DNA from: Bergeyella_A cardium
GTDB taxonomy: Bacteria; Bacteroidota; Bacteroidia; Flavobacteriales; Weeksellaceae
Length of the DNA: 64,000 bases
Strand: one strand, 5' to 3'
NCBI RefSeq assembly: GCF_030012605.2
Contig: NZ_CP114055.2
Below are positions 52,396-60,184 of this stretch, piece by piece. The notes under the pieces were generated by a model. It had not been told where the DNA came from. It saw only the letters and a list, made by a program, of their open reading frames with translations, and searched no databases. The translations under genes and the position numbers were made by a program. Numbering within the stretch: position 1 is the stretch's first letter; the number at the start of each line of letters is the position of its first letter.

Positions 52396-53397
52396 TCAGC
52401 TCAGTTGGCGAGGCTTATAGTCTTTGGCTAAGATAGCAATTGCTTTGATATGCTCGGGAGTAGTCCCACAGCAACCCCCAATAATATTGATAAGCCCCTT
52501 ATCCAGATACTCCTTTATCTGCTCTGCCATCTGCTCTGGAGTTTCATCATACTGCCCGAAAGCATTGGGCAAGCCAGCATTGGGGTGAGCAGAAATCCTG
52601 AAACTTGCCTTTGGGGCAATTGCTTCCAAGTAGGGGGTGAGTTGCTTTGCACCTAAGGCACAATTAAAGCCCACACTGAGCAAATCCAAATGAGAGACGG
52701 AAATAAGAAAGGCCTCTGCGGTCTGTCCGCTAAGTGTGCGCCCCGAAGCATCGGTTATGGTTCCTGAAACCATTATAGGGATATGGAGGTTTCTCTCGGA
52801 TTGTATTTCATCAATAGCGAAGAGGGCGGCTTTGGCATTCAGTGTATCAAATATGGTTTCTACGAGGAGGATGTCTGCCCCACCATCGAGGAGGGCTTCT
52901 GCCTGCTGTTTGTAGGCGGCTCGAAGCTCATCAAAACGAATGGCCCTGTAGGCTGGGTCATTCACATCTGGGCTAAGGCTGAGGGTTTTGTTGGTAGGAC
53001 CGATAGACCCCGCTACAAACCTCGGCTTTTGTGGGTTCTTTGCAGTGTATTCATCGCAGGCTTTTTTAGCGAGCTGGGCAGATTTAAAGTTGAGCTCGTA
53101 GATATAGTCCTCCATAAAATAATCTGCCATTGCAATGGTGGTTGCTGAGAAAGTATTGGTCTCAATAATATCTGCACCAGCCTCCAAATAGAGCTTGTGA
53201 ATCTCTTCTATCACCTCTGGTTTGGTGATGGAGAGCATATCATTATTCCCTTTTACGGGGTGTTGCCAGTCCTTAAACTGCTCGCCTCGGTAGTCCTCTT
53301 CCGTGAGGTTATAGCGCTGTATCATCGTGCCCATCGCGCCGTCGAGGATGAGGATGCGCTCAGAAAGTGCGTTGTATAGTGCTTGTGTATTCTTCAT
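52396..53397 (-). CDS. metH: Homocysteine methyltransferase half of methionine synthase (split MetH)
   Basis: The N-terminal domain of B12-dependent methionine synthase. It begins ILILDGAMGTMIQRYNL and has GADIIETNTFSATTIAMADY, VAGSIGPTNKTLSLSPD, LVETIFDTLNAKAAL and a C-terminal GGCCGTTPEH (two zinc-binding cysteines; the third is in VGFNCALGA). The 333 residues cover only the Hcy domain. In flavobacteria MetH is often two proteins, with the folate-, cobalamin- and activation-domain half in the next gene. Here the next gene is comM-like, so the partner must lie elsewhere. Confidence 0.9.
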   Translation of the reverse strand: MKNTQALYNALSERILILDGAMGTMIQRYNLTEEDYRGEQFKDWQHPVKGNNDMLSITKPEVIEEIHKLYLEAGADIIETNTFSATTIAMADYFMEDYIYELNFKSAQLAKKACDEYTAKNPQKPRFVAGSIGPTNKTLSLSPDVNDPAYRAIRFDELRAAYKQQAEALLDGGADILLVETIFDTLNAKAALFAIDEIQSERNLHIPIMVSGTITDASGRTLSGQTAEAFLISVSHLDLLSVGFNCALGAKQLTPYLEAIAPKASFRISAHPNAGLPNAFGQYDETPEQMAEQIKEYLDKGLINIIGGCCGTTPEHIKAIAILAKDYKPRQLS

Positions 53398-53421
53398 TTT
53401 ATATCGCCTTTTGGCTGAGGT

Positions 53422-54291
53422 TTATTTCTTGATTTTATACTTTACCCTTAGCCTTAAAATGTACTGAATGCCGACTTCTGGATGGGTGGGATTGATGACC
53501 TTATCAAAGCCCGAATAATCTACCCCCTCATAATAATAGGTATCTTCTTTTCTAAGATATTCCTCTGTGTATCTTGACGGAACATCTACCTTTGAGCTCT
53601 CGGAGATGGTGTATTTCTCGTATCTGCTGCTTGGGAATAGATAATGGAAATCGGTCTCTGCTACGGGGTTTCCCAGAATTTCTTTCTTAAAGTGTGAGAA
53701 ATAATCTTTCTTCTTCTCTTCCGAAATCTTATACGCCTCGCTGAGGAGCTGCTTGCGGATTTTAGCGATATCGGTGTTGATATACTCCAGCTTTATTATA
53801 TCATAAATCTGATGCTCGGCGGCTTGGAGAATCATTTGCTCGATGTCTGAATAGTTTTTAAGGCTGATGATAACATTCTTCTTAATCTCATAGCCCGTAA
53901 CTTTCTGCTTTGCGGTCTCCTTCTGCTTATCGATATCAAAATCGAGAATGCGATTTTGAGTGATGAAATCCACAAAAATATCCTCTGCACTAGCAAGCGT
54001 ACGAATGCTCTTTGCAAAGCCATTAATTCTTTCATTAATCTTCTTTAATGCCTCAGCTGGGGTCTTCCCTTCCTGTCTTACGCCAAGGGTGAGTTTGTAA
54101 TTGTCCGCCCTTTGGTTGAGCAGTATATCGGTGTAGAAAACCACAGTGGAATCGGTTGCCACCACATTTCTCTTCTCTGAGAAATTATCGTCTCTGCTGT
54201 AGCGGTCACGCTTATACGCCGTATTCCCCGCAAACTGAGCATTTGCCACAAAAGCCATCCCTACCGAAAGGAGTAAAAAAACTTTTTTCAT
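53422..54291 (-). CDS. Secreted SIMPL/DUF541-like protein (tentative)
   Basis: A 289-residue protein with the signal peptide MKKVFLLLSVGMAFVANAQ. The later YKLTLGVRQEGKTPAEALKK and INERINGFAKSIRTL, then GYEIKKNVIISLKNYSDIEQ and a helix with KIRKQLLSEAYKISEEKKKD, resemble the SIMPL/DUF541 periplasmic domain. I am not certain of the family. The C-terminal third (YLFPSSRYEKYTISESS) has no known motif. A promoter box lies at 54331-54338. The gap to metH is 24 bases. Confidence 0.6.
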   Translation of the reverse strand: MKKVFLLLSVGMAFVANAQFAGNTAYKRDRYSRDDNFSEKRNVVATDSTVVFYTDILLNQRADNYKLTLGVRQEGKTPAEALKKINERINGFAKSIRTLASAEDIFVDFITQNRILDFDIDKQKETAKQKVTGYEIKKNVIISLKNYSDIEQMILQAAEHQIYDIIKLEYINTDIAKIRKQLLSEAYKISEEKKKDYFSHFKKEILGNPVAETDFHYLFPSSRYEKYTISESSKVDVPSRYTEEYLRKEDTYYYEGVDYSGFDKVINPTHPEVGIQYILRLRVKYKIKK

Positions 54292-54330
54292 TCTATATTG
54301 TTTTTATATTTTAATCTGCCTAATACCCAG

Positions 54331-54338
54331 CAAATATA
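54331..54338 (-). promoter_or_regulatory. -7 promoter box for the SIMPL-like gene
   Basis: Minus-strand TATATTTG, 39 bases upstream of the ATG at 54291. Confidence 0.6.
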
Positions 54339-54344
54339 ATAAAC

Positions 54345-54433
54345 ATTAAGCTATAAGCAGCCACAGCGTGGCAGGCACTTACCCACAGCGTGGGGAGCAC
54401 TTAGACCGTAGCCGGTCGGGCACCGCTAATAGC
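54345..54433. repeat. Array of palindromic modules
   Basis: Three hairpin modules in a row: CCACAGCGTGG, CCCACAGCGTGGGG and CCGTAGCCGG, each followed by a short GGCACTTA- or AGCACTTA-like word (the last by GGGCACC). The CCGTAGCCGG module is the head of the 82-bp unit at 24399-24656; CCAC-nnn-GTGG recurs at 34016-34026. Confidence 0.7.
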
Positions 54434-54453
54434 TAGAAACTAATATAATCAGC

Positions 54454-54497
54454 CAAACGAAATGTAAAAATTGGTCAAACGAAATGTAAAGAAAATA
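54454..54497. repeat. Two 22-bp direct repeats at the prophage edge
   Basis: CAAACGAAATGTAAA occurs at 54454-54468 and 54476-54490, exactly 22 bp apart. It is unique in the text as far as I can see, and lies between the bacterial repeats and the first phage terminator. Confidence 0.65.
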
Positions 54498-54510
54498 TAC
54501 ATAAATATTA

Positions 54511-54546
54511 AGATAGCCACTGAAAGAATCAGTGGCTATCTTTTTT
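54511..54546. terminator. Terminator at the 3' end of the prophage late genes
   Basis: A perfect 13-base stem (AGATAGCCACTGA with its complement) with a 5-base loop and T-run; on the minus strand it follows the methylase gene. Confidence 0.85.
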
Positions 54547-54555
54547 AAAGGTAGT

Positions 54556-55344
54556 TTAAAGATTATTTAAATTGTAATTTATTGTGAGGCATTCTGTCTT
54601 CTTTTTAGATGAATTTCTGGAAGCAACCAAAGTTAAATTTTTACTATGAATTGTCCAACCACAAGATTCTGCATACTTAGAAAGAGCTTTATTTGGATAG
54701 GAGCTTAGCATAAATTTACCTTTTACCTTAGATAAACATTCCAGTAGCTTATCAAAATGCTCTTGTGTATAGCCTCCATAATGTCCTTGTACCGCACCTA
54801 CATAAGGTGGATCAATGTAAAAAAATACTTCTGGAGCATCTATTCTCTCAATAAGCTTTACTGCATCTATATTTTCTATGAAAACATTCTTTAACCTTTC
54901 AGATAAAGATTCTGAAAATGCAATTTTCTTATTAATGCAGGAACTTATCCTTTTAGGAGAAGTAGATAAAGTCCCTATTTGATTACTAAATCCAAAATTA
55001 GTTCCTACCCAGAATGCCCAAGCTTTTACTACTGGAGTAAAGAGATAAGGGTGTTCATATACTACCATAGCCTGCTTATAGGTGGATCTGGAAAAAAGTG
55101 TGGCATCGAGAATTCGCTTAAGCTCTGAAAAATTACTTTTCAACTGCTCATAGAAATTGACTACCATACCATTAAAATCATTAATATATTCTAATTTCTT
55201 TGGTTCTTTAGACCAAAATACAGCACCACCACCAAAGAATGGCTCACAATACACTGTATGTTCTGGAATCATAGGGAATATGGCGTTTAGCATTGATTGT
55301 TTTCCTCCATAGTAACTAATTGGTGTTTTTAGTTGTGTTTTCAT
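54556..55344 (-). CDS. Phage D12-class DNA adenine N6-methyltransferase
   Basis: A 262-residue alpha-type methylase: N-terminal ISYYGGKQSMLNAIF, SAM-binding EPFFGGGAVF (motif I), INDFNGMVVNFYEQL, and catalytic FFYIDPPYVGAVQGHYGG (DPPY, motif IV). Late in the protein MLSSYPNKAL fits the target-recognition part. Such phage methylases protect phage DNA against host restriction or regulate phage genes. It is the last gene of the prophage on this strand. There is no matching endonuclease next to it. Confidence 0.92.
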   Translation of the reverse strand: MKTQLKTPISYYGGKQSMLNAIFPMIPEHTVYCEPFFGGGAVFWSKEPKKLEYINDFNGMVVNFYEQLKSNFSELKRILDATLFSRSTYKQAMVVYEHPYLFTPVVKAWAFWVGTNFGFSNQIGTLSTSPKRISSCINKKIAFSESLSERLKNVFIENIDAVKLIERIDAPEVFFYIDPPYVGAVQGHYGGYTQEHFDKLLECLSKVKGKFMLSSYPNKALSKYAESCGWTIHSKNLTLVASRNSSKKKTECLTINYNLNNL

Positions 55345-55371
55345 TTATTATTAGTTTAGTAATTAAAGTAT

Positions 55372-55379
55372 TATATTTG
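55372..55379 (+). promoter_or_regulatory. -7 promoter box of the candidate phage RNA
   Basis: TATATTTG on the plus strand, with a surrounding AAAGTATTATATTTGCA identical to that in front of rplY. It points into a region with no plus-strand gene, and transcription should start a few bases past the box, at the first base of the RNA stem. Confidence 0.6.
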
Positions 55380-55382
55380 CAA

Positions 55383-55495
55383 CTCTCACCCCCAAAAAGC
55401 AACAAAGCACAAGGCAATAGAAGACTTATGTCCTCCGTAGCCTTGTGCTTGTATTTTTAAAGGGGTGAGAGCTTTTAAAAAGCGGAGGACTTTTT
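55383..55495 (+). ncRNA. Candidate structured RNA in the prophage (undescribed)
   Basis: On the plus strand, between dam and the endolysin (both minus). Stem P1: CTCTCACCCC (55383-55392) with GGGGTGAGAG (55462-55471). Inside it, P2: AAGCACAAGGC (55405-55415) with GCCTTGTGCTT (55440-55450). The 24-base loop of P2 carries GTCCTCCG (55430-55437), which is complementary to CGGAGGAC (55483-55490) in the 3' tail, giving a pseudoknot; the loop can alternatively pair with itself. UUUUU follows at 55491-55495. With a promoter box just upstream, a roughly 110-base RNA fits. No known RNA family is recognised. Confidence 0.65.
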
Positions 55496-55515
55496 AAATC
55501 CCCCACTTAGGTAGG

Positions 55516-55941
55516 TTAAGCTAATTGGAAGTGTGGCGGGTCATATGGTTTTTGCCAATCTCCACCCCAGACTATTTTTACTCCAAGCTTATTAGCAATC
55601 TCTTTGATATGGTCAGCAATTCGCTTCAGATTCTTTATAGTATCTGGATGATTTACTTGTACCTTTCCTAAAAAGAATGGATATAAATCTACTGCATAGC
55701 CATAACCATCAGATTTAGTCTGATGATTGGATCTATTTTTAATTCCATCTGCATTGGTAACCTTCTGTCCAGGCTTGGTTCTACCCAGAGCATAGAGTTC
55801 TTGCTGTCTTTGTATAGTTCTTACTCCCTCTGTAATAGTAAAATCTACAGGGCTATTAGAAATAGCCTCTTTCATTACTTTTACGAGGTTAGGGTGTACT
55901 CCTTTGAGGTTATTCAAACTTCTTTCGCTTAATTGATACAT
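55516..55941 (-). CDS. Phage endolysin (M15 D-Ala-D-Ala carboxypeptidase-like)
   Basis: A 141-residue peptidoglycan hydrolase: VDFTITEGVRTIQRQQELYA is followed by SNHQTKSDGYGYAVDLYPFF, the zinc-binding SxHxxxxDGxxxDxxP core, and WGGDWQKPYDPPHFQL, with the third zinc-binding His. This is the VanY/M15 endolysin fold, which cuts peptide cross-links for host lysis. No signal peptide is visible, so a holin or membrane disruption is needed for release. The gene is next to a u-spanin-like protein. Confidence 0.9.
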   Translation of the reverse strand: MYQLSERSLNNLKGVHPNLVKVMKEAISNSPVDFTITEGVRTIQRQQELYALGRTKPGQKVTNADGIKNRSNHQTKSDGYGYAVDLYPFFLGKVQVNHPDTIKNLKRIADHIKEIANKLGVKIVWGGDWQKPYDPPHFQLA

Positions 55942-55943
55942 AA

Positions 55944-56546
55944 TTATATTAGTTTTATTGTTTTGTACAATTTATATCCTGCATATAATAGAATTATACC
56001 TACTAAAACAAACATCCATACATAGGGTTTATATACTGTTTCTACATCTTTCTTGGATACTTTCTTCTGTAGAGAAGCTTGATGCTCCTCAATATTTTTC
56101 TGTAAATTGTATATCTCTTTATCCTTGATTAATATACTTTGTTTTAGCTCAGTATTTTCTTGCTTTAATGAAGAGAACTCCTTGCTTGATTTGCTTTCAT
56201 TATTAAATGAGAGTTCTGTATTATTATCAATAGGAATTTGGGTTGTATTTCCTTTGCTATCGGTTACAGTAACAAAATGTACGGATGGGTTGAGACATTT
56301 CCCTGTATTTTTGAGGGTGAAATTCTGTAAGAAAGAATATTGATCCATAAAACTATTATGTTCTGAAATATTTTTTCCAGAATCGAGTATTTTATGAGCC
56401 TCCTTTTCCTTCTCTGCAGATGTACTCTGCGTTTCTTTCAGATACTTCTCTTCCGTTTTTAAAGCTTCTTTTTCTACGGATTTTGTCTTATGCCTTGCAC
56501 CGCAAGAAATAAGGAAAAGACATAAAATAATAATGAATTTTCTCAT
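55944..56546 (-). CDS. Lipoprotein with coiled coil and C-terminal membrane helix (u-spanin candidate)
   Basis: A 200-residue protein with two opposite anchors. MRKFIIILCLFLISC ends in a lipobox, so Cys15 would be lipidated and held in the outer membrane. A long charged coiled coil follows (for example LKQENTELKQSILIKDKEIY), and YVWMFVLVGIILLYAGYKLY is a C-terminal inner-membrane helix. This is the layout of unimolecular spanins (as in phage T1), which fuse the two membranes at the end of lysis. It is adjacent to the endolysin. The assignment is from architecture, not sequence homology. Confidence 0.75.
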   Translation of the reverse strand: MRKFIIILCLFLISCGARHKTKSVEKEALKTEEKYLKETQSTSAEKEKEAHKILDSGKNISEHNSFMDQYSFLQNFTLKNTGKCLNPSVHFVTVTDSKGNTTQIPIDNNTELSFNNESKSSKEFSSLKQENTELKQSILIKDKEIYNLQKNIEEHQASLQKKVSKKDVETVYKPYVWMFVLVGIILLYAGYKLYKTIKLI

Positions 56547-56564
56547 TGGTATAGTTTTTAAATT

Positions 56565-56660
56565 TTAGTTAATTTCTGCTTTTTCCTGCCGAATAGGAAG
56601 CCTGCAACTGCTGAAGGCGCTAATGTGTGGAGCTATATGCTCCATCAAAAATTCTTTCAT
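56565..56660 (-). pseudogene. Small broken phage ORF
   Basis: The 31-codon reading MKEFLMEHIAPHISAF ends in an odd tail, while the next frame from about 56630 reads APSAVAGFLFGRKKQKLTKI. The second frame looks like the missing continuation of a short membrane-anchored phage protein, so the gene seems frameshifted. The remaining bases 56661-56712 hold no gene. Confidence 0.4.
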
Positions 56661-56712
56661 CTTGTTATATCTTTTTAATTTCCCTCCAAAGAATGAAGGG
56701 AAATTTTTAATA

Positions 56713-57630
56713 CTATATTTTATTTTTAATTACTACTATAATTTTGTCAGTGCTATCTTTCGGAATAGAAATACTATCAGCTCTTGAAGTATCTATCTCT
56801 AACTTATTTTCAGGAGCAATTGAGCCTCTATAATATTCTATAGCAACTCTTTCTCTAATAAATCTACTAAACATTTCAATATTGAAAATGAAATTTTCAG
56901 CTCCTTTTAATACTCTTTTTGGAAATACAAAATCATTATCTCCGAACTTGAGTTCTATAGGACTAATTCCTGTAACAACTTCTTCAGGCATATCAAAATT
57001 ACTATTTGTATCTCTCTTTAGAAAGATATAGTTGAAACTTATATATGAATCACGGATAGGTCCTAAAAGCTCGTTCTTAATACTTATCTCTATATCCGAA
57101 GATACCTTCTCCTCAAAAGGGTAATACTGTATAAAAGTAGCCTTATTATCCCCTCCTAATAAATAATATGCTTGCCCTGAATTATAACTTGGAATTGAAG
57201 TTGTATAAATTTCTCCTGCTTTTATTTTCTGCATTTTCAGTCCATCACGGCTAAAATATACTAACCCATCAGCCCCAAATTTATATTTTAAAGGACCTTC
57301 TTTTAGATACAAAGACTTATCCCTTCTAAAAGTAATAAATTCCCCGTTAGGCTGCTCCACTTGCAGATAGTCTAAATTTCCTGAATGTACCATTTTGTAA
57401 TCAGAGGTTAGCAACTGGTTCATAATCTTTGCAGCAGCTTCTGGAGAAATTGTAAAAGTTGATTTTACCTCCTTAAGAGCTAATACCTTCCCTTTTTCAT
57501 CTGTAAAATACAGATTTGCTTCTTTTTCAGAAATTTGCTTAACAATCAAGCAGTCAGTGTCATTAATAACTGTTCCTACCTTTGGGGCTTCATCGCTCAT
57601 ATTGAGCGTTTTGTAAGTTGAAATTCTCAT
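56713..57630 (-). CDS. Phage structural protein of unknown function
   Basis: I do not recognise this 305-residue protein. It is not membrane-associated and is rich in beta-type segments. It lies between the tail-fibre genes and the lysis genes, in the place of fibre or adaptor proteins. The conserved-looking pieces are GTVINDTDCLIVKQISEKEA near the start and GAENFIFNIEMFSRFIRERV near the end, neither of which fits a known domain by eye. Confidence 0.6.
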   Translation of the reverse strand: MRISTYKTLNMSDEAPKVGTVINDTDCLIVKQISEKEANLYFTDEKGKVLALKEVKSTFTISPEAAAKIMNQLLTSDYKMVHSGNLDYLQVEQPNGEFITFRRDKSLYLKEGPLKYKFGADGLVYFSRDGLKMQKIKAGEIYTTSIPSYNSGQAYYLLGGDNKATFIQYYPFEEKVSSDIEISIKNELLGPIRDSYISFNYIFLKRDTNSNFDMPEEVVTGISPIELKFGDNDFVFPKRVLKGAENFIFNIEMFSRFIRERVAIEYYRGSIAPENKLEIDTSRADSISIPKDSTDKIIVVIKNKI

Positions 57631-57660
57631 TTTTTTGAAATTTTTATTGTTACTTTTTAC

Positions 57661-57942
57661 TTAATTAAATGGATTACCCGTTGCTGTAGCCTTTATTCCT
57701 AAGGCTTTCTTCCAAGCTGTTATTTGTTCAGCTGTAAGTCCAGAGGCATCTATATTGGCTTTTAGTTCTAAAGCCGAAGCATCAGCTTTACCTTCTAAGC
57801 TAGTAGAAAGCCCCTCTATTTGGTTTTGGCTAATGGCTTCATCCTTGTGCCAGTAGCTCTCCTGCCACGCCCAGAATTGAGCCTGAGTGGGCTTTGCGCC
57901 ATTGACAAACCATTTCTTTATTGTATTCTTATCTGTTGCCAT
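57661..57942 (-). CDS. Small phage tail-fibre-associated protein
   Basis: A 93-residue protein: KKWFVNGAKPTQAQFWAWQE and SYWHKDEAISQNQIEGLSTS, then LEGKADASALELKANIDASG and LTAEQITAWKKALG. The KADASAL-type repeats and the W-rich head are common in short pieces of phage tail fibres of Bacteroidota. It lies directly next to the fibre gene. The role (fibre adaptor or chaperone) is uncertain. Confidence 0.65.
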   Translation of the reverse strand: MATDKNTIKKWFVNGAKPTQAQFWAWQESYWHKDEAISQNQIEGLSTSLEGKADASALELKANIDASGLTAEQITAWKKALGIKATATGNPFN

Positions 57943-57951
57943 TTCTTTCTT

Positions 57952-58818
57952 TTAATTAAATCCTACAAATTGAATGTATCTGATGATTCGATATGGAGGC
58001 ATATTGTTGTGAGGTTGATTGCCACCCGCTGATTCTGTTTCCATTCTATCAAAGCCTAAATCTGGATGATAAGTAGCATTTCCTGATGCAGAGCCATAGT
58101 CCTTTCCTCTTTGGTAGAAATGCTTGTGGCTCGGCATTTCTTCTATGGTAAGAGTATGAGTTGCTTCACCACCTGTTGCGCCAATTTTCTTTTCTTCTGG
58201 CATAAGGTTATCGTAGGCATCATTTGTAGCATCTTTTATACTGTTCCAAAAAGGCTCATCAAATCCTAATGGAAAGCGCTCGCTAAGAGGCTCATAAGGT
58301 TTCCAGCCCTCTGGAAGAGGTTCGCTCGCTGGTTTTCCCCACAGGGCTATTAATCCAACAGGTACTGGACTTTTTTTGCTTTCCAAAGCCTCAATTCTTC
58401 TTAATAGTTGTTCAGTGGCCGCTTTTTCAGTTTTATTTTCTTGCAACTGAATAAGATTGTTAATTCTTTTAAAGTCAGCCCAAGCAAAGGTTTTATCGGG
58501 CGTTGAGGTGCCAAAAGTGGCATATCTTCGGAAAATAACCTGCTTTGTTGCACCATCCTCAAATACTCGGCTTTCGCTTTCCTCTCGGATGATGACATTA
58601 GTGCCTATGTTACCACCTCTAAATTCCAAAATTTCGCTATTAATGGAAACTGCTCCATTACTCACGGAGTTACCCGTAACTTCACATCCGCTAATGATAG
58701 CGAAGTTTCCTGCCAAACTCCCTAAGTGGTTGAATACCGAATAAGCAGTTTGCATCGCTTCCAATATATTTGTGGATAAAGGGAAGCCTCCTGTTTGATT
58801 AAAATTGATTTTGTTCAT
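57952..58818 (-). CDS. Phage tail fibre/collar protein
   Basis: A 288-residue protein. The N-terminal part has an attachment-like sequence (MNKINFNQTGGFPLSTNILE). The C-terminal part from about residue 150 shows VPVGLIALWGKPASEPLPEG, then HTLTIEEMPSHKHFYQRG and NMPPYRIIRYIQFVG, a phage tail-collar domain pattern. It is the receptor-binding candidate. It is next to the small fibre protein. Confidence 0.8.
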   Translation of the reverse strand: MNKINFNQTGGFPLSTNILEAMQTAYSVFNHLGSLAGNFAIISGCEVTGNSVSNGAVSINSEILEFRGGNIGTNVIIREESESRVFEDGATKQVIFRRYATFGTSTPDKTFAWADFKRINNLIQLQENKTEKAATEQLLRRIEALESKKSPVPVGLIALWGKPASEPLPEGWKPYEPLSERFPLGFDEPFWNSIKDATNDAYDNLMPEEKKIGATGGEATHTLTIEEMPSHKHFYQRGKDYGSASGNATYHPDLGFDRMETESAGGNQPHNNMPPYRIIRYIQFVGFN

Positions 58819-58859
58819 ATCAGACCCCTGTAAAACCGCAGAGGTAACGGAATTTTTAA

Positions 58860-59321
58860 TTAATAGTTTTGTATTTTGTATCGCTTACTTGCAAGTTTAT
58901 AAAAATCAATAAGTGCTTCCATCTCGTATTCATCGTGTTGCAATCTTGCTGGAATTAGCACTATAAAGTCCACTCCTGTATCTTCATAATCGGCATCATC
59001 TCGGAGGCACATCGTGCCGAGAAACTTAGGCTTCTGCTCTCCATCGGTATAGATGTATTGCCGTTTAAATCTATTCCCATCGGTTATCTTTATTCGTCTT
59101 TCGCTGATGTCAAATTTGTCGTTGAGAACTTTTCTAAGATAGCACATTTGCCCATTATGGGATAGATTATAGAGGTTCTGCTTTCTTTCAAAGTGAAAGT
59201 CATCTAGCACCTTTTGTAGTGGAAAATGCAATGATCTAAGCCAAGCTAAAAGCTTTTCCTTCCGAAGAAAGGTTGGTGTGAGTAGTTCTATCAGCTTATT
59301 GATTTCTAAATTATACCACAT
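58860..59321 (-). CDS. Phage tail protein (unknown, baseplate region)
   Basis: A 153-residue protein from MWYNLEINKLIELLTPTFLR; I chose this ATG because it overlaps the upstream stop, whereas the ATG at 59360 lies further inside the neighbouring gene. The middle ISERRIKITDGNRFKRQYIY and the C-terminal VDFIVLIPARLQHDEYEME have no known domain. It is next to the gpJ-like gene and fits a gpI-like tail protein by position only. Confidence 0.6.
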   Translation of the reverse strand: MWYNLEINKLIELLTPTFLRKEKLLAWLRSLHFPLQKVLDDFHFERKQNLYNLSHNGQMCYLRKVLNDKFDISERRIKITDGNRFKRQYIYTDGEQKPKFLGTMCLRDDADYEDTGVDFIVLIPARLQHDEYEMEALIDFYKLASKRYKIQNY

Positions 59322-60180
59322 AAGAGAGGTTGTTAAAGTTTTCAATTTTGAAATAACCACTTATCGGAATAGTTTTCACTTCCACTGGCTGGAAATTCCC
59401 ATAATCTCTAACACTCACATCTATCCATTTACTCTCTGCTAGTACGATGTGCGGAATTTTCACACCTTCTACTTTTTGAAGCTCATCCACCAGGTGGGCT
59501 AAAACCAATTCCCCATTGAAAGGTAGATTTTTGAAATAGTGATTAATCGCATCTTCTACTGGCTTTTTACCCGTTCTGATGCTCGTTCCGTTCTCATCCA
59601 AAACCAAAGGGTCTCGGTAAATCCGCATTTGTAGCCTTAAAATATCAGGCAAATAATTGATGACCGTAATCCTAACCCCTGCATCTTTGATTTCGTTCAT
59701 ATACGCATCAAATGAGGCTTTTTGCCCTACTGAAATCGGTTGTAATTCTCCACCTTGCTCGGTAGCTATTTTCACAATTAAACGGCTCTCTACCTCACTT
59801 TCTGTAACTGCTGAATACTTGATAATTTTGCTGTTGTTTATCTCATCTTCGGTAGCGTTTGCATTGTTAAATTGGTCGCTATCGGGCAATAAGTCAAACC
59901 CGTACTGAAATGCAAGAGCCTTATTTCTATACCATCGAGCTGTATGTGGCTTTAATTGCTTGAGCATCTCCGAAACCTCACTTTTGTGCGTGTCAAAGAG
60001 CTTTTCAAAAATCCAAAGTACAATAGTGATAATATCAAATATTGTATTTTCAAAGGATACTAGAGAAAATTGCTCTTCAAAACTTTTATTTTTGTCTAAC
60101 TGATAAGCCGATACAATATGCTTATTCTGTATGAATGTATCAGTTATTTGTTTTTTTATTTCCTGTTTTGTTCGTGCCAT
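59311..60180 (-). CDS. Baseplate J-like protein
   Basis: A 289-residue protein. SFENTIFDIITIVLWIFEKL and the stretch LKPHTARWYRNKALAFQYGF, then LVDELQKVEGVKIPHIVLAE, and FQPVEVKTIPISGYFKIENF fit a gpJ/gp47-like baseplate wedge by length, position and the overall pattern seen in Bacteroidota prophages. No enzymatic motif is seen. It overlaps the downstream gene's start by 11 bases. Confidence 0.72.
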   Translation of the reverse strand: MARTKQEIKKQITDTFIQNKHIVSAYQLDKNKSFEEQFSLVSFENTIFDIITIVLWIFEKLFDTHKSEVSEMLKQLKPHTARWYRNKALAFQYGFDLLPDSDQFNNANATEDEINNSKIIKYSAVTESEVESRLIVKIATEQGGELQPISVGQKASFDAYMNEIKDAGVRITVINYLPDILRLQMRIYRDPLVLDENGTSIRTGKKPVEDAINHYFKNLPFNGELVLAHLVDELQKVEGVKIPHIVLAESKWIDVSVRDYGNFQPVEVKTIPISGYFKIENFNNLSYVV

Positions 60181-60184
60181 CTGA

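Noticed and set aside
52783..53148. A plus-strand ORF antisense to metH
   Set aside because: It is a shadow of a conserved enzyme gene.
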